The notes below the pieces were generated by a model. That model was given only the letters and a program-made list of their open reading frames with translations. It was not told the DNA's origin and made no database searches. DNA of 64,000 nt from Burkholderiales bacterium PBB6 (lineage in GTDB: Bacteria > Pseudomonadota > Gammaproteobacteria > Burkholderiales > Burkholderiaceae_C), in contig NKIH01000002.1 in NCBI GenBank assembly GCA_002255925.1, positions 620,001 to 684,000 of the forward strand, in the 5' to 3' direction. Position 1 is the first letter of the stretch, and the number at the start of each line of letters is the position of its first letter. The translations under genes were made by a program, and so were the position numbers. This document shows, piece by piece, positions 1 to 10,788 of this stretch.

Positions 1-1
1 G

Positions 2-901
2 GATCCTGCCGTTGACGTGCTGGCTGCCGCCATCAAGATGGCCCGATCTGGCCTGGGCAAGGCAGACAAGCCGATTGGCGGCTTCCTGTTCAGCGGCCCG
101 ACGGGCGTGGGCAAGACGGAAGTGGCCAAGCAACTGGCTTACATCCTGGGCATCGAGCTGATCCGCTTCGACATGTCGGAGTACATGGAACGCCATGCCG
201 TGAGCCGCCTCATCGGCGCGCCCCCGGGCTATGTGGGCTTCGACCAAGGTGGTCTGCTGACCGAGGCCGTCACCAAGAAGCCGCATTGCGTGCTGCTGCT
301 GGACGAAATCGAGAAGGCCCATCCGGATGTCTTCAACGTGCTGCTCCAGGTGATGGACCACGGCACGCTGACCGACAACAACGGGCGCAAGGCCGACTTC
401 CGCAACGTCATCATCATCATGACGACGAACGCGGGTGCCGAGACCATGCAGAAGTCGACCATCGGCTTCACCACCCGGCGCGAGCAGGGCGATGAAATGG
501 GCGACATCAAGCGCCTGTTCACGCCGGAATTCCGCAACCGCCTGGACGCCATCGTGAACTTCCGGTCGCTGGACGAAGACATCATCCTGCGGGTGGTGGA
601 CAAGTTCCTGCTGCAGCTCGAGCAGCAACTGTCCGAGAAGAAGGTCGAGGTCACCTTTACCGATGCCCTGCGCAAGCATCTGGGCAAGAAGGGCTTCGAT
701 CCGCTGATGGGCGCGCGCCCGATGCAGCGTCTGATTCAGGACACGATTCGCCGTGCCCTGGCCGACGAGCTGCTGTTCGGACGTCTGGTGGATGGTGGTC
801 GTCTGACGGTGGACCTGGACGCCGACGGCAACACGACGCTCGACATACAGCCCCTGGGCAAGAGCGGCGACAGGCCCAAGGCGGAAGCCGCGGCGCTTTG
901 A
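2..901 (+). CDS. clpA: ATP-dependent Clp protease ATP-binding subunit ClpA, 3' part (5' end outside window)
   Basis: This is the second AAA+ module (D2) of the unfoldase that feeds substrates to ClpP. The reading frame is open from base 2, so the gene starts before the window; the first in-frame GTG (base 17) is internal, not a start. Visible about 299 residues contain Walker A GPTGVGKT, Walker B VLLLDEIEKAH, the sensor-1 stretch MTTNAG, an IGF tripeptide at the position of the ClpP-docking loop, FTPEFRNRLD and the sensor-2 GARPMQR. The IGF loop and the sequence around it separate it from ClpB, which lacks the loop, and the closest pattern is ClpA. A strong intrinsic terminator follows 36 bases after the stop. 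In many proteobacteria clpS lies just upstream of clpA; that region is not visible here. Confidence 0.97.
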   Translation, partial: DPAVDVLAAAIKMARSGLGKADKPIGGFLFSGPTGVGKTEVAKQLAYILGIELIRFDMSEYMERHAVSRLIGAPPGYVGFDQGGLLTEAVTKKPHCVLLLDEIEKAHPDVFNVLLQVMDHGTLTDNNGRKADFRNVIIIMTTNAGAETMQKSTIGFTTRREQGDEMGDIKRLFTPEFRNRLDAIVNFRSLDEDIILRVVDKFLLQLEQQLSEKKVEVTFTDALRKHLGKKGFDPLMGARPMQRLIQDTIRRALADELLFGRLVDGGRLTVDLDADGNTTLDIQPLGKSGDRPKAEAAAL

Positions 902-937
902 CGTTGCAGGGCGGCAGGCAGTCGCCCACTCTCATGC

Positions 938-968
938 AAAAGGGGCGCATCAAGCGCCCCTTTTTTCG
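938..968. terminator. bidirectional intrinsic terminator between clpA and mtfA
   Basis: Perfect 11-bp inverted repeat AAAAGGGGCGC / GCGCCCCTTTT (938-948 and 954-964) with a 5-base loop and a T run on the plus strand and an A run (T run on minus) on the other side. It lies between convergent clpA (+) and mtfA (-), so it can serve both. Confidence 0.9.
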
Positions 969-995
969 TGGGTGATTGGCAAGTGCCGATCCAGC

Positions 996-1787
996 TCAAC
1001 CTTGAGCGGCGCTCGCCGGATCCTGCCGGAAGTAGTCGCTGAGCAAGCCGTACAGCGCAGGCAACTCGGCACGCATCGCTTGCGGCACGGTGAAAAACGC
1101 TTCGCAGGCCACGGCAAAGAACTCTTCGGGCGCCTCGGCCCCGTACGGGTCAATCACCGTGCTTTCGCCGTTGTCCACGCGGCGGCAGAAGTCGTCGAAG
1201 GCGGGCTCGATGACTGCCAGCCAAGCCGCGCGGGCACCACCACCTGGCAGCGGAGGAACGCCATCCGCCTCGCCATCAGCCATGTCGATGATGTGCGCAA
1301 ACTCGTGGATCACGACGTTGTACGCATCGTCGGCCAGGCTACCTGCCTGGGCCACGTCTGACCAGGCCAGCATGAGCGGGCCGCCGTGCATGGCCTCGCC
1401 GGTGAGGTGTTCGTCCCACTCATGCACGACGCCGTCATCGTCGATGTCTTCGCGGCGCGCCACCACCTCGTCCGGGTGGACCACGATGCCGATGAAGCCG
1501 TCGTAGGCCGCCAAGCCTTCCGGCCGGTGCAGGATGGGCAGGCAGGCCTGTGCGGCAATCACCACGGCCATGGTGTCGTCCACCACCAGGCCCTGCGCGC
1601 CGGTGAATTCCTTGCGCGCGAGGAACAGGCTGACGAGCCGGCGGAGTGCGCTGGCAGTAGGGTCGGCTGCGTCTGAAATCAGGAACGGATAGGCGCCGGT
1701 CACCAAGGCCCAGAGCTCATCCGGTATGGCGTGCCGCGCCAGTTGCCGGCGCTCGCGCCAGCGCACAAACCAGTTGATGAGGGCCAT
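996..1787 (-). CDS. mtfA: MtfA-type zinc-dependent peptidase (M90 family)
   Basis: 263 residues. Family members are cytosolic zinc aminopeptidases; E. coli MtfA binds the repressor Mlc and so derepresses ptsG. The zinc motif HEFAH is at residues 161-165, with the family-typical stretches YDGFIGIVVHPDEVV before it and GEAMHGGPLMLAW just upstream of the metal site. Length matches the family (about 260). ATG at 1785-1787 is the only sensible start. It is the last gene of a leftward run ppiA-ppiB-lpxH-mtfA and starts 10 bases after the lpxH stop, so it is probably co-transcribed. The Mlc/ptsG role is known for enterobacteria; whether it holds here is not shown, as no Mlc homologue lies in the window. 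Confidence 0.9.
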   Translation of the reverse strand: MALINWFVRWRERRQLARHAIPDELWALVTGAYPFLISDAADPTASALRRLVSLFLARKEFTGAQGLVVDDTMAVVIAAQACLPILHRPEGLAAYDGFIGIVVHPDEVVARREDIDDDGVVHEWDEHLTGEAMHGGPLMLAWSDVAQAGSLADDAYNVVIHEFAHIIDMADGEADGVPPLPGGGARAAWLAVIEPAFDDFCRRVDNGESTVIDPYGAEAPEEFFAVACEAFFTVPQAMRAELPALYGLLSDYFRQDPASAAQG

Positions 1788-1797
1788 GCGGGTCAGG

Positions 1798-2598
1798 TCA
1801 GCCCGGCGCCGTGCAGGGGCGGCGTCGCCACCCGTTGGCGGACCAGCTCAGCACGTCGCCGCGCGGCGCAGCGCTGTGTGCCTGGTCGAGGTCCCAATCG
1901 CTCAGCACCAGTCGCTCCCAGCCTTCGGGGCGGTGCTCATGGCAGGGGCGATGGGTGTGGCCATGCAGCAGGGTTGTGCACTGCGCTTCTTCCAGCCACG
2001 CCTGGGCCAGCACGGGGTTCACGTCCGCCCAGTCGGCAGGTGCCTGGCCTTGCTGGTGCTCCTGGCTGGCGGCGCGCATCTGGGCCGCGATCATCAGGCG
2101 CTCAGGCAATGGCCGCGCCAGCCAGGCGGTTTGCCAAGCCGGGGTGCGTACCTGCGCCCGGAATGCCTGGTAGGCGGTGTCGTCGGTGCACAAGGCGTCG
2201 CCATGGGTGAGCAGCACCTGCCCGAAGTCGCTGACGAGCAGCGTCGGGTCATTCAGGCTGACGCATCCGGTGGCGGCCATGAAGGCGTCGCCGAGCAGGA
2301 AGTCGCGGTTGCCATGCATCACATGCAGTGGGCGCTGGCGAGCAGCCTGCGCCATCCTGGCCGCGCACTCCTGCTCGAAGGCCTGGCTCAGCATGTCGTC
2401 GCCCACCCATACCTCGAACAGATCGCCGAGGATGAACAGCGCATCGGCGTCACTCTGCTCCAGCCAAGCGAAAAAAGCCGCGCAGGTGCGCGGCAGTTCG
2501 GGGCTCAGGTGCAGGTCAGAGATGAACTCCAGACGTTGCATGCCCGCAGGCAGGCGCAGCAGCGTGGCCGCGCCGTCCGTCGGTGCCTGATCAGGCAA
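1798..2598 (-). CDS. lpxH: UDP-2,3-diacylglucosamine diphosphatase LpxH
   Basis: 266 residues; a calcineurin-like metallophosphoesterase that hydrolyses UDP-2,3-diacylglucosamine to lipid X in lipid A synthesis at the inner membrane. The metal-site motifs are in order: FISDLHLS (residues 25-32), [11 protein letters not shown] (58-68), HGNRD (95-99) and a late HGHTHRP. The TTG start at 2598 overlaps the ppiB stop by 8 bases and has AAGG nine bases upstream; an in-frame ATG at 2541 (19 codons later, just before the catalytic core) is possible but has a poor ribosome site. The gene is coupled to ppiB upstream and mtfA downstream. LpxH next to ppiB is a common arrangement in betaproteobacteria. 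Confidence 0.93.
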   Translation of the reverse strand: MPDQAPTDGAATLLRLPAGMQRLEFISDLHLSPELPRTCAAFFAWLEQSDADALFILGDLFEVWVGDDMLSQAFEQECAARMAQAARQRPLHVMHGNRDFLLGDAFMAATGCVSLNDPTLLVSDFGQVLLTHGDALCTDDTAYQAFRAQVRTPAWQTAWLARPLPERLMIAAQMRAASQEHQQGQAPADWADVNPVLAQAWLEEAQCTTLLHGHTHRPCHEHRPEGWERLVLSDWDLDQAHSAAPRGDVLSWSANGWRRRPCTAPG

Positions 2599-3094
2599 TC
2601 TCGACAGCCTTCTCGATGGTCACGGTGTCGACCGGCACGTCATCATGGAAGCCCTTGCGACCCGTGCGCACCTTCTCGATGGCATCAACGATCTCGGTGC
2701 CAGCCACCACCTTGCCGAACACGGCGTAGCCCCAGCCCGACGCGTTTTCGCCGGTGTGGTTCAGGAAGCCGTTGTCCTTGGTGTTGATGAAGAACTGCGC
2801 CGTGGCCGAGTGCGGCGCGTTGGTGCGCGCCATGGCCAGGGTGTACTTGTCGTTCTTCAGGCCGTTGTTGGCTTCGTTCTTGATTTCAGCGTCGGTCGGC
2901 TTCTGGCTCATGTCGGCCGTCATGCCGCCGCCCTGGATCATGAAGTTCTTGATCACGCGGTGAAACACGGTGCCGTCGTAGTGGCCCTTGTTCACGTAGG
3001 ACAGGAAGTTCGCCACCGAGATCGGGGCCTTCACGTCGTCGAGTTCGATGCGGATCACACCGGCGCTGGTGGTCAGCTCAACAGTCTTGGTCAT
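2591..3094 (-). CDS. ppiB: cytoplasmic cyclophilin-type peptidyl-prolyl isomerase
   Basis: 167 residues, a single cyclophilin domain with no signal peptide. FHRVI (44-48, catalytic Arg 46), FMIQGGG (51-57) and QFFIN (100-104) are present. It catalyses cis-trans isomerisation of Xaa-Pro bonds in the cytoplasm. The open frame runs 44 codons further upstream, but that extension is antisense-like arginine-rich sequence overlapping ppiA; ATG at 3094 has the family start and begins 4 bases after the ppiA stop, with GAGAAC upstream. It forms a tandem with the exported paralogue ppiA; both share the same core motifs, suggesting an old duplication. Confidence 0.95.
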   Translation of the reverse strand: MTKTVELTTSAGVIRIELDDVKAPISVANFLSYVNKGHYDGTVFHRVIKNFMIQGGGMTADMSQKPTDAEIKNEANNGLKNDKYTLAMARTNAPHSATAQFFINTKDNGFLNHTGENASGWGYAVFGKVVAGTEIVDAIEKVRTGRKGFHDDVPVDTVTIEKAVEIA

Positions 3095-3098
3095 TTTT

Positions 3099-3665
3099 TC
3101 AGTTCTCCAGCGAGGCTTTTTTGATGAGGATGGGCTGCACCGGCACGTTCTGGTGGGGGCCCTTGGTGGCAACGGGTGTCGCCTTGATCTGGTCAACGAC
3201 CTCCATGCCGCTGACCACCTTGCCAAACACGGCGTAGCCGTCTTTGCCGGGGCCGGCGTCCAGGAAGGCGTTGTCCTTCACGTTGATGAAAAATTGCGAG
3301 GTGGCCGAGTCAGGGATGTTCGTGCGGGCCATCGCGATAGTGCCGCGCACGTTCTGCAGGCCGTTGCGGCTTTCCAGGGGGATGGGCGCGCGCGTCTGCT
3401 TCTCGGTCATGTCGGCTTTCATGCCGCCACCCTGGATCATGAAGTTGTCGATCACGCGGTGGAAGATCGTGCCGTCGTAGTGGCCGGCCTTCACGTACTG
3501 GACGAAGTTGTCGACCGAGCGGGGCGACTTTTCCTTGTCGAGCTCGACGACGATGTCGCCGGCGCTGGTGCTCAGGCGCACCTTCTGCGCAAGGGCAGGG
3601 TGCAGCGCCACGGCGGCCAGCAGGGCGGCCGCAGCGGTGGCACGCAGGGTGCGGGTCAGGGTCAT
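3099..3665 (-). CDS. ppiA: periplasmic cyclophilin-type peptidyl-prolyl isomerase
   Basis: 188 residues. A Sec signal peptide occupies residues 1-26 (basic start, Ala/Leu core, ALA before Gln 27), followed by a cyclophilin domain with FHRVI (68-72), FMIQGGG and SQFFIN. It should act on proline bonds of proteins in the periplasm. An ORF start 16 codons upstream (3713) exists, but the ATG at 3665 gives the clean signal peptide. It is first in the ppiA-ppiB-lpxH-mtfA run. The minus strand carries TTAGAAT (TAGAAT at 3718-3723), a plausible -10 element, about 50 bases before the start; no good -35 is visible. Confidence 0.93.
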   Translation of the reverse strand: MTLTRTLRATAAAALLAAVALHPALAQKVRLSTSAGDIVVELDKEKSPRSVDNFVQYVKAGHYDGTIFHRVIDNFMIQGGGMKADMTEKQTRAPIPLESRNGLQNVRGTIAMARTNIPDSATSQFFINVKDNAFLDAGPGKDGYAVFGKVVSGMEVVDQIKATPVATKGPHQNVPVQPILIKKASLEN

Positions 3666-3728
3666 GGTGGGGTGGGCAGGGATCACGTCGGCAAACTCCT
3701 TCGCTATACTCAAACGATTCTAACGACC

Positions 3729-3769
3729 CCGGCCACCGCACTGCTGCCGCATGGATGTTGCGGTGCCGG
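3729..3769. promoter_or_regulatory. hairpin in the cysS leader, ppiA/cysS divergent region
   Basis: In the 190-base divergent region a long inverted repeat, CCGGC-C-ACCGCA (3729-3740) against TGCGGT-GCCGG (3759-3769), can form an 11-bp stem with one bulged C and an 18-base loop. It lies 87 bases before the cysS start. On the plus strand TATACT at 3705-3710 could be the cysS -10, which would place the hairpin in the leader. Its function is unknown; no T run follows, so it is not a terminator by itself. Confidence 0.35.
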
Positions 3770-3855
3770 AGTTGCGCTTTCTACCAGCGGATCTGCCCTG
3801 GACACGGCTTGAGCCGGTCCGGGCGCCTCACCCGCCTTTCCCGATTTCCTGCTTG

Positions 3856-5232
<1,377 letters not shown>

Positions 5233-5233
5233 C

Positions 5234-5887
5234 GTGGGGCGCTCAAGCACCGCAGGTGTCACGCCTGAGTACTGGGACGAGGCGTGCCGACACCTCGCCA
5301 AGCGCGACCGCGTGATGAAAAAACTCATCCCGCAGTTCGGCGAAGCCCGCCTGCAAAGCCGGGGTGATGCCTTCACCACGTTGGCCCGCTCCATCGTTGG
5401 CCAGCAGATTTCGGTCAAGGCCGCTCAATCGGTGTGGGACAAGTTCCTGATCGCCGTGGGTGGCCCGGCCAGCCGCATCGCGCCGGCGTCCGTGCTGGCG
5501 CTCGAAGTGCCGGCGCTGCGGGCAGCCGGGCTGTCTGCGCGCAAGGCCGAGTACCTCACCGATCTGGCCCGTCACTTCGAAGACGGCGCCGTGCATGTGA
5601 AGCAGTGGCAGCACATGGACGACGAGGCCATCATCGACGAGCTGGTGGCCATTCGTGGCATCGGCCGCTGGACCGCCGAGATGTTCCTGATCTTCTACCT
5701 GATGCGGCCGAATGTGCTGCCGCTGGATGATCTGGGGCTGCTCAAGGGCATCAGCACAAGTTACTTCAGCGGTGAGCCGGTCTCACGCGCGGAAGCCCGC
5801 GAGCTGGGCGAGGGCTGGGCCCCGTTCCGCTCTGTGGCCACCTGGTATTTGTGGCGCAGCCTGGACCCGCTTCCGGTTGAAGTCTGA
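5234..5887 (+). CDS. DNA-3-methyladenine glycosylase II, AlkA-like (HhH-GPD family)
   Basis: 217 residues; base excision repair glycosylase that removes alkylated purines. The helix-hairpin-helix is at [12 protein letters not shown] (139-150) and the catalytic aspartate is Asp 166 in PLDDLGL, the position of Asp 238 in E. coli AlkA. The N-terminal AlkA_N domain is missing, so it is the short form usual in betaproteobacteria. The GTG start at 5234 follows the cysS stop by one base, implying translational coupling. It is followed by accA after 31 bases. Related MutY/Nth proteins would have an Fe-S cluster cysteine motif near the C terminus; none is seen, which supports the AlkA assignment. Confidence 0.9.
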   Translation: MGRSSTAGVTPEYWDEACRHLAKRDRVMKKLIPQFGEARLQSRGDAFTTLARSIVGQQISVKAAQSVWDKFLIAVGGPASRIAPASVLALEVPALRAAGLSARKAEYLTDLARHFEDGAVHVKQWQHMDDEAIIDELVAIRGIGRWTAEMFLIFYLMRPNVLPLDDLGLLKGISTSYFSGEPVSRAEARELGEGWAPFRSVATWYLWRSLDPLPVEV

Positions 5888-5918
5888 AACTGGGAAAATA
5901 CGCCTAAGGACGCAAATC

Positions 5919-6890
5919 ATGAGCAAGCGACATTTCCTCGATTTTGAACAACCGATCGCCGAACTGGATTCGAAGATCGAAGAGCTGCGCTATGTGCAGA
6001 ACGAGTCGGCCGTGGACATCTCGGAAGAGATCGAGCGGCTCGACAAGAAGAGCGTGCAGCTGACGAAAGAGATCTACACGCAGCTCACGCCGTGGCAGGT
6101 CAACCAGATTGCCCGCCACCCGCAGCGCCCGTACACGCTGGACTACGTCAACGAAATCTTCACCGATTTCCAGGAGATGCACGGTGACCGTGCCTTCGCC
6201 GATGACCTGTCCATCGTCGGTGGCCTGGCGCGCTTCAATGGCCAAGCCTGCATGGTGATCGGCCAGCAGAAGGGCCGCGACACCAAGGAGCGCGCACTGC
6301 GCAACTTCGGCATGCCGCGCCCGGAGGGCTATCGCAAGGCCTTGCGCCTGATGAAGCTGGCCGAGAAGTTCGGCCTGCCGGTCTTCACCTTCGTTGACAC
6401 GCCTGGCGCTTACCCCGGTGTGGGCGCCGAAGAGCGCGGTCAATCGGAAGCCATCGGCCGCAACATCTTCGAGATGGCGCAGCTGGAAGTGCCCATCGTG
6501 ACCACCATCATCGGTGAAGGCGGCTCGGGCGGCGCGCTGGCCATCAGCGTGGCTGACCAGTTGCTGATGCTGCAGTTCTCGGTGTATTCCGTGATCTCGC
6601 CGGAAGGCTGCGCCTCCATCCTCTGGAAGACGGCCGAGCGCGCGTCTGACGCTGCTGAGGCGCTGGGCATCACGGCGCACCGCCTGAAGGCCCTGGGCCT
6701 GATCGACAAGATCATCAATGAGCCTGTGGGCGGCGCGCACCGCGACGCCAAGCAGATGGCTTCGCAGCTCAAGCGCGGCCTGGTCGATGCGCTGCGTCAG
6801 GTCTCTGATCTGTCGACCGAAGACCTGCTGAACCGCCGCTACGAGCGTCTCAAGGGCTACGGTCGCTTCACCGACACCACGGTGCGTTGA
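5919..6890 (+). CDS. accA: acetyl-CoA carboxylase carboxyltransferase subunit alpha
   Basis: 323 residues; the alpha half of the carboxyltransferase that, with AccD, moves the carboxyl group from biotin to acetyl-CoA in fatty acid synthesis. It opens with [36 protein letters not shown] and [11 protein letters not shown] form the crotonase-like acyl-CoA and oxyanion-hole regions. ATG at 5919 has AAGGA at 5906-5910; the longer frame from 5712 overlaps the glycosylase gene and is rejected. Its stop overlaps the tilS TTG start by 4 bases. The accA-tilS pairing is frequent in proteobacteria. Confidence 0.97.
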   Translation: MSKRHFLDFEQPIAELDSKIEELRYVQNESAVDISEEIERLDKKSVQLTKEIYTQLTPWQVNQIARHPQRPYTLDYVNEIFTDFQEMHGDRAFADDLSIVGGLARFNGQACMVIGQQKGRDTKERALRNFGMPRPEGYRKALRLMKLAEKFGLPVFTFVDTPGAYPGVGAEERGQSEAIGRNIFEMAQLEVPIVTTIIGEGGSGGALAISVADQLLMLQFSVYSVISPEGCASILWKTAERASDAAEALGITAHRLKALGLIDKIINEPVGGAHRDAKQMASQLKRGLVDALRQVSDLSTEDLLNRRYERLKGYGRFTDTTVR

Positions 6891-8185
6891 CGCCTGCTGA
6901 TGCCGTGATTGCCGTGGCCACCAGTGGTGGCCGCGATTCCACCGCACTGCTGCATGCCGTTGCTCGGCAATGCATGGGCCAGCCGGTCGAGGTGCTGGCC
7001 CTGCATGTGCACCACGGCTTGATGCCTCAGGCCGATGCCTGGGTTGAGCACCTTTCCCGACAAGTGCGCCGCTGGGCGAAGGCAGGGATGCCTGTTCGCC
7101 TGGCCGTGACCCATCTGCAGGGGCAACCCGACAAGGGCGAAAGCGTGGAGGCCTGGGCCAGGTCTGAGCGCTATGCCGCGTTGGCCCGCATGGCTTTGGC
7201 TGCCGGCGCAAGCCATGTGCTGCTGGCCCATCACCGGCGTGACCAGGCCGAAACAGTCGTGCTCCAGGCCTTGCGCGGCGCGGGGCCAGCGGGTTTGGCT
7301 GCGATGCCGGCGGAGGTGTTTCGCAACGGTGTGTGGTGGTGCCGGCCGTGGCTGGAGCAACCGTCCACGGCGATCGACGCCTATGTTTTCCGCTGGCAAC
7401 TCAGCCACATCAGCGACCCGAGCAACGACGACCACCGGTTTGATCGAAACCGCTTGCGGCACGGTGTGCTGCCGTCACTGCTGGCCGCTTTTCCGCAAGC
7501 CGAGCCCTCACTCGCTGCCGTGGCGCGGCAGGCGCATTGGGCCGCGCAACTTCAGCAGGAAGCCGGCGAGGCGGCGCTCAGTGCAATTGGTGCGGGCGCC
7601 GAGTTGCCGCTGCCCGCGTGGCAAGCCTTGCCGCCCGCCACCCGCCGCGCCGCCTTGCTGACCTGGCTGCATCGACAATTGGTGGGCGGTGTGTCTGAAG
7701 CCTTGGTTCAACGCTTGATGGTGGAGGCGCAGCCGGGCAGGGCGGGGCGCTGGCCCGTGCCGGGTGGGGCCGAGGTACGTGCCTACCGCGGGCAGTTGAG
7801 TGCGGTGGCGGCCGCAGCGCCGAGCACGGTTTGTGACGAGTCCGATTGGCGCCAGCCCGGCACCCACACCAGCTCGAATTGGGGTGGCCAGTTGACGGTG
7901 CGTTTGAGCGATACAGGCGACATCAGCCTGCAGGATTGGCAGCGTGCCAGCTTGGTGGACCGCCAGGGCGGAGAGCAGTTCCAGCTGCAGCCGCGCAGCA
8001 CCGCACGGGCCTTGAAGAAGCAGTATCAAGCCATGGGCGTGCCCGCGTGGCAGCGCCAGACGCCGCTCTGGCTGCTCGATGGCGTGACGCTGTTCGTGCC
8101 CGGGCTGGGCGTGGACGGCCGTTATCAAGCTGCTGCGTCAGGCCCGCGTGTTCACCTGGCGTGGCGCCCCAGTCACGGTTTGTGA
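6887..8185 (+). CDS. tilS: tRNA(Ile)-lysidine synthetase
   Basis: 432 residues; ATP-pyrophosphatase that converts C34 of the CAU-anticodon tRNA-Ile to lysidine so that AUA is read correctly. The N-terminal P-loop SGGRDS is at 13-18, followed by the family pattern [43 protein letters not shown] and WWCRPWL; the substrate-binding C-terminal domain continues to the end. The start chosen is TTG at 6887, which overlaps the accA stop (TTGA); there is no upstream ATG and only 12 residues precede the P-loop, so this start or one codon further in must be right. No separate promoter is visible, so it depends on accA transcription. Confidence 0.93.
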   Translation: MTPADAVIAVATSGGRDSTALLHAVARQCMGQPVEVLALHVHHGLMPQADAWVEHLSRQVRRWAKAGMPVRLAVTHLQGQPDKGESVEAWARSERYAALARMALAAGASHVLLAHHRRDQAETVVLQALRGAGPAGLAAMPAEVFRNGVWWCRPWLEQPSTAIDAYVFRWQLSHISDPSNDDHRFDRNRLRHGVLPSLLAAFPQAEPSLAAVARQAHWAAQLQQEAGEAALSAIGAGAELPLPAWQALPPATRRAALLTWLHRQLVGGVSEALVQRLMVEAQPGRAGRWPVPGGAEVRAYRGQLSAVAAAAPSTVCDESDWRQPGTHTSSNWGGQLTVRLSDTGDISLQDWQRASLVDRQGGEQFQLQPRSTARALKKQYQAMGVPAWQRQTPLWLLDGVTLFVPGLGVDGRYQAAASGPRVHLAWRPSHGL

Positions 8186-8219
8186 CCCGGATGAAACCGG
8201 ATGGCGCTGCGGGCCACGT

Positions 8220-8225
8220 TAGAAT
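8220..8225 (+). promoter_or_regulatory. probable lysC promoter -10 element
   Basis: TTAGAATA with the hexamer TAGAAT at 8220-8225, 80 bases before the lysC start, in the 120-base gap after tilS. No consensus -35 is seen 17 bases upstream (CCGGAT). The same TTAGAAT string precedes the tRNA-Ser gene (9601-9607) and, on the minus strand, ppiA. Confidence 0.4.
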
Positions 8226-8305
8226 AGGGGGTTTGCGTGGCCTTGACGGCCGCGCTCGCCTCGCAGCTTTCCTGCTTCCTTTTTTGCAACCCAATTTGCA
8301 AACCC

Positions 8306-9592
8306 ATGGCACTGATCGTTCATAAATACGGCGGCACGTCGATGGGCTCAACCGAGCGCATTCGCAATGTCGCCAAGCGCGTCGCCAAGTGGGCCCGCGC
8401 CGGGCACCAGATGGTCGTCGTTCCTTCGGCCATGAGTGGTGAAACCAACCGCCTGCTGGGCTTGGCGAAAGACCTGTCGCCAGCCACCCAGACGCCGGCG
8501 ATGCTTCGCGAACTCGACATGATTGCCTGCACGGGCGAGCAAGTGTCGGTGGGCCTGCTGGCCCTGGCGCTGCAATCCGAAGGCATGGAAGCTGTCAGCT
8601 ACAACGGCTGGCAAGTGCCCATCCAGACGGACTCGTCGTACACCAAGGCCCGCATCCAGAGCATCGACGACGCCCGCGTGCGCGCCGATCTGGCCGCTGG
8701 CAAGGTCGTGGTCATCACGGGCTTCCAGGGCAAGGACGATGACGGCAACGTCACGACCCTGGGCCGTGGTGGCTCGGACACCTCCGCCGTGGCGATTGCC
8801 GCTGCGATGAAGGCCGCGGAATGCCTGATCTACACCGACGTGGACGGCGTTTACACGACCGACCCGCGCGTGGTGCCTGAGGCTCGTCGCCTGCACACCA
8901 TCACCTTCGAGGAAATGCTGGAAATGGCCAGCCTCGGTTCCAAGGTGCTCCAGATCCGTTCGGTGGAATTTGCGGGCAAGTACCGCGTGCCGCTGCGCGT
9001 GCTGTCGAGCTTCACGCCCTGGGACATCAACATCGACGAGGAAGCCAAGTCGGGCACCTTGATCACTTTTGAGGAAGACGAAAAAATGGAACAAGCCGTT
9101 GTCTCGGGCATCGCCTTCAACCGCGATGAAGCCAAGGTCACCGTGATGGGCGTGCCGGACAAGCCCGGCATCGCGTACCAGATTCTGGGTGATGTGGCGG
9201 AAGCCAACATTGACGTCGACGTGATCATCCAGAACGTCTCGCACGACGGTAAGACCGACTTCTCGTTCACAGTTCACCGCAACGACTACCAGCGCACGAT
9301 GGACCTGCTGAAGAGCAAGGTTCAGCCGGCCACGGGTGCCGAGCAGGTGATTGGCGATCCGAAGATCTGCAAGGTGTCGATCGTCGGCATCGGCATGCGC
9401 AGCCATGTGGGCGTGGCCAGCAAGATGTTCCGTTCGCTGAGCGAAGAGGGCATCAACATCCAGATGATTTCGACCAGCGAGATCAAGACTTCGGTCGTGA
9501 TCGACGAGAAGTACATGGAGCTGGCGGTGCGCGCACTGCACAAGGCCTTCGATTTGGAAGAATCTGTTGTGCCGGTTCAGGAAAAGAGCTGA
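8306..9592 (+). CDS. lysC: aspartate kinase (monofunctional)
   Basis: 428 residues; phosphorylates aspartate, the first step to lysine, threonine, methionine and diaminopimelate. The N-terminal kinase domain carries KYGGTSMG (7-14) and [11 protein letters not shown]; two C-terminal ACT domains (from about residue 265, with [11 protein letters not shown] and [15 protein letters not shown]) bind feedback amino acids. No homoserine dehydrogenase domain is fused. The ATG at 8306 opens with [10 protein letters not shown]; the longer frame from 8237 encodes an atypical leader and is rejected. An internal second start for a separate beta subunit, as in some Ask enzymes, would fall near residue 250-270; ATGGAACAAGCC at 9086 is a candidate, but no convincing ribosome site settles it. 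The gene is followed by tRNA-Ser. Confidence 0.96.
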   Translation: MALIVHKYGGTSMGSTERIRNVAKRVAKWARAGHQMVVVPSAMSGETNRLLGLAKDLSPATQTPAMLRELDMIACTGEQVSVGLLALALQSEGMEAVSYNGWQVPIQTDSSYTKARIQSIDDARVRADLAAGKVVVITGFQGKDDDGNVTTLGRGGSDTSAVAIAAAMKAAECLIYTDVDGVYTTDPRVVPEARRLHTITFEEMLEMASLGSKVLQIRSVEFAGKYRVPLRVLSSFTPWDINIDEEAKSGTLITFEEDEKMEQAVVSGIAFNRDEAKVTVMGVPDKPGIAYQILGDVAEANIDVDVIIQNVSHDGKTDFSFTVHRNDYQRTMDLLKSKVQPATGAEQVIGDPKICKVSIVGIGMRSHVGVASKMFRSLSEEGINIQMISTSEIKTSVVIDEKYMELAVRALHKAFDLEESVVPVQEKS

Positions 9593-9620
9593 TTTTCTGA
9601 TTAGAATACGAGCTTAGGTT

Positions 9621-9711
9621 GGAGACGTGACCGAGTGGCCGAAGGTGCTCCCCTGCTAAGGGAGTATGCGCCAAAAGCGCATCAAGGGTTCGAATCCCTT
9701 CGTCTCCGCCA
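9621..9711 (+). tRNA. tRNA-Ser (anticodon GCU), decodes AGC/AGU
   Basis: 91 bases including an encoded CCA end. The acceptor stem GGAGACG (9621-9627) pairs with CGTCTCC (9701-9707). The anticodon stem CTCCC/GGGAG (9648-9652, 9660-9664) holds loop CTGCTAA with anticodon GCT at 9655-9657. A long variable arm typical of class II serine tRNA (TGCGCC AAAA GCGCA) follows, then the T arm with GGTTCGAATCC. The upstream -10 candidate is TAGAAT at 9602-9607, only 13 bases before the mature 5' end. A terminator follows at 9756. Confidence 0.97.
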
Positions 9712-9755
9712 ACCTACAAGCGTTTGAGTCATGCGTCGCAAGACAAGCACTCCGG

Positions 9756-9787
9756 AAAAGCCTCGCATCGCGAGGCTTTTTTGTTTT
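9756..9787 (+). terminator. intrinsic terminator after tRNA-Ser
   Basis: Perfect 11-bp stem AAAAGCCTCGC (9756-9766) / GCGAGGCTTTT (9770-9780) with a 3-base loop, followed by TTGTTTT. It ends the lysC/tRNA-Ser transcription unit before the EcsC-family gene. Confidence 0.88.
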
Positions 9788-9839
9788 CCGGGCTCGATGC
9801 GCCTCGTTGGACCCTATGCTGAGGTCTTGCTTGAAGGAC

Positions 9840-10712
9840 ATGCCCGTGACGAACCTTGAACGCACCGCGAAACACGAGCCCGCAAAGGTGAGGGCAGGCG
9901 TGCTCGATGCGCAGGCGCGCGCCCAACTTCAACTGGCTGTTGAGTGCCTGAAGCGGGAAAGCTGGCTGGTCAAGCTCTCAGGCACCGTGGGCACATCGTT
10001 GGCGGTGTCTGCCAAGTTCTTGCCCAAGGGCGCGAAGGAAAAGGTGCGTGAGCTGGCGTCTGCCGCCATCACCAAAGCCATGAATGGCGCAGCGTTGACG
10101 CTGGCCCACGAGCCCGGCGCGAAAGCGTCCACGGGCACGGGCAAGTTGTTGACCGCAGCCTCTGGCGCGGTTGGTGGCGCGTTCGGCATCGTTGGTGCCG
10201 TAGCTGAAATTCCGGCCACCACGATGTTGACCTTGCGTGCCATCGCGGACGTGGCCCGCAGCGAAGGTTTTGATGTGCGTTCACCGGCCGTGAGGCTGGA
10301 GTGCGCCCAGGTGCTGGCACTCGGCTCTGACGACGCCATTGATGATGACGCGCTGGAAGGCTATTACGCGGTGCGCAGTGGCATGGCCATGGCCTGCAAC
10401 CAGGCCGCGGCGCAACTGGCGAGCGGCGCCGCCCAGATGAACTGGCTGGCCAAGGTGATCCAGATCGTGCTGGAGAAGTTCGGCGTGCAACTCACGTCGA
10501 AGGCCGCCGCGATGTCGGTGCCGGTGGTAGGCGCGGTGATCGGCGCCACGATCAACACCTTGTTCACCGACTACTACCAGACCATCGCCCGTGGCCACTT
10601 CATCGTGAAGCGCCTGGAGGAAGCGCATGGGGTGGACGTGGTTCGCGCTGAACTGCAGGCGATCTGTGCAGAGCGTGCCGAGCGCTTGGCACGAGGTCGG
10701 CGCGTGGTTTAG
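9840..10712 (+). CDS. EcsC-family protein
   Basis: About 290 residues with the pattern of the EcsC family (named after the third gene of the Bacillus ecs locus; biochemical role unknown). It has alternating Ala/Gly/Val-rich amphipathic helices (for example residues 95-125 and 205-245) but no clear signal peptide or nucleotide motif. The start is uncertain: AAGGA at 9834-9838 is only one base before ATG 9840 but seven bases before the in-frame GTG at 9846, so the GTG (two codons later) is the better ribosome-site match. The frame upstream of 9840 runs back through the terminator and tRNA and is not coding. The gene stands alone, between the tRNA terminator and a convergent gene. EcsC members elsewhere are often near membrane-stress or transport genes; nothing here points to a partner. 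Confidence 0.8.
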   Translation: MPVTNLERTAKHEPAKVRAGVLDAQARAQLQLAVECLKRESWLVKLSGTVGTSLAVSAKFLPKGAKEKVRELASAAITKAMNGAALTLAHEPGAKASTGTGKLLTAASGAVGGAFGIVGAVAEIPATTMLTLRAIADVARSEGFDVRSPAVRLECAQVLALGSDDAIDDDALEGYYAVRSGMAMACNQAAAQLASGAAQMNWLAKVIQIVLEKFGVQLTSKAAAMSVPVVGAVIGATINTLFTDYYQTIARGHFIVKRLEEAHGVDVVRAELQAICAERAERLARGRRVV

Positions 10713-10743
10713 TGCGCTGGTCCGTGGCGTAGCCGAAGCTCTA

Positions 10744-10773
10744 CAAGCGCTGTGCAAGACAGCAGGGCGCTTG
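10744..10773. terminator. possible convergent hairpin after the EcsC-family gene
   Basis: CAAGCGC (10744-10750) can pair with GCGCTTG (10767-10773), with a second short pairing CTGT/ACAG inside. It lies between two convergent genes but has no T run on either side, so terminator function is only a guess. Confidence 0.3.
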
Positions 10774-10788
10774 TCGCCTGAGATAACG

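Noticed and set aside
3710..3855. T-box leader upstream of cysS
   Set aside because: No T-box core sequence and T boxes are rare in proteobacteria; only a single hairpin is present.
8226..8305. Lysine riboswitch in the lysC leader
   Set aside because: The leader between the promoter candidate and ATG is only about 75 bases and shows no extended conserved stem structure; too short for the known lysine riboswitch.
9621..9711. tRNA-Ser as an integration site with a downstream mobile element
   Set aside because: I found no repeat of the tRNA 3' end downstream, no integrase and no transposase in the following 5 kb.
9666..9839. Upstream extension of the EcsC-family gene through tRNA-Ser
   Set aside because: It would translate tRNA and terminator sequence; the RNA structures are unambiguous.
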